A stretch of DNA of 6,502 nucleotides from CAG-390 sp964590755 (GTDB lineage: Bacteria > Bacillota > Clostridia > Oscillospirales > CAG-272): NCBI GenBank assembly GCA_964590755.1, contig CAZPYK010000085.1, positions 1 through 6,502 of the forward strand. The letters are read 5' to 3'. The translations under genes and the position numbers were made by a program. Each line of letters begins with the position of its first letter. The first letter of the stretch is position 1. The notes below the pieces were generated by a model, which saw nothing but the letters and a program-made list of their open reading frames with translations, was not told the DNA's origin and made no database searches. Of this stretch, positions 6,362 to 6,502 are shown piece after piece.

Positions 6362-6388
6362 GGCATTGGAAACAGTGCCTGTTTTTTT
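6362..6388 (+). terminator. Rightward intrinsic terminator in the noncoding right edge
   Basis: On the plus strand GGCATTG (6362-6368), a GAAA tetraloop (6369-6372) and CAGTGCC (6373-6379) form a 7-base-pair stem with one G-U pair. It is followed by TG and seven T residues (6382-6388). On the minus strand the hairpin has no following T-run, so it stops rightward transcription only. No plus-strand gene that I can support lies before it. Confidence 0.65.
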
Positions 6389-6400
6389 GGAGGATTCGAT

Positions 6401-6409
6401 TGGTATAAT
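6401..6409 (+). promoter_or_regulatory. Rightward extended -10 promoter
   Basis: TGG directly followed by TATAAT gives an exact extended -10 element on the plus strand. The -35 zone falls in the T-run of the preceding terminator and has no clear TTGACA. Transcription would start near 6416 and run off the window edge, divergent from the araB operon. Confidence 0.5.
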
Positions 6410-6415
6410 TAAACG

Positions 6416-6502
6416 GACGATCGAGACTTTAATCTGTCGCGCCCAAAGAAAAGGTAAGTTGCCAAAGTAAAATCCCCTTACCGTGAGGAAAAGAGGCAGT
6501 GC
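6416..6502 (+). other. Probable leader or small RNA of a divergent transcript, cut by the window edge
   Basis: From the predicted start near 6416 to the window end there is no start codon with a ribosome site that opens a convincing frame. GGTAAG (6453-6458) can pair with CTTACC (6477-6482) around an 18-base loop, and a purine-rich run GAGGAAAAGAGG (6485-6496) follows. This could be the structured leader of the next gene or the 5' part of a noncoding RNA. I could not match it to a known riboswitch, T-box or RNase P pattern. Confidence 0.25.

Noticed and set aside
6089..6412. Plus-strand open frames crossing the araB promoter region
   Set aside because: They overlap the araB 5' end, the promoter and the terminator, and show no ribosome site or family motif.
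6481..6502. GAGGAAAAGAGGCAGTGC at the right end considered as RNase P RNA or a T-box
   Set aside because: It differs from the RNase P GAGGAAAGUCC block and lacks the T-box AGUA bulge; too little sequence remains to support either.

Overview
The window is a compact stretch of bacterial chromosome with six protein genes, all read on the minus strand (right to left). Short gaps, strong AGGAG-type ribosome sites, near-consensus sigma-A promoters, an AraB closest in sequence to the Bacillus type, and a PfoR-family membrane protein all suggest a Gram-positive Firmicute. The GC-rich third positions and the general look fit an uncultured gut-type Clostridia/Oscillospirales lineage, but that placement is inference. 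No transposon, phage, CRISPR, tRNA or rRNA sequence is visible.

Right part (about 3417-6320): a consensus promoter (TTGACA, 17 bases, TATAAT) drives an araB-type ribulokinase, followed after 36 bases by a PfoR/EIIC_2-family membrane protein. No araA, araD or PTS IIA/IIB gene lies in the window. The likely reading is a two-gene sugar uptake and phosphorylation unit: an EIIC-like membrane protein plus a cytoplasmic FGGY kinase. This is the least ordinary gene combination here.

Middle part (1689-3420): a second good promoter overlaps the stop codon of the EIIC gene. It precedes a single-pass membrane protein of unknown function, which overlaps cysE (serine O-acetyltransferase, first step of cysteine synthesis) by four bases. 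The CysE has an N-terminal extension of roughly 65 residues.

Left part (79-1628): a glycerophosphodiester phosphodiesterase, a GC-rich hairpin that may be a weak terminator, then a soluble metallophosphoesterase. Positions 1-78 hold no gene that I can support.

Right edge (6321-6502): no coding region, but several signals. A rightward intrinsic terminator (6362-6388) has no recognisable gene before it, and a rightward extended -10 promoter (6401-6409) follows about 12 bases later. The last ~90 bases are probably the leader of a divergent gene or a small RNA cut by the window edge. Three start codons were set from ribosome-site spacing or promoter position rather than taken as the longest open frame: araB at 6230, the phosphodiesterase at 1628 and the metallophosphoesterase at 786.
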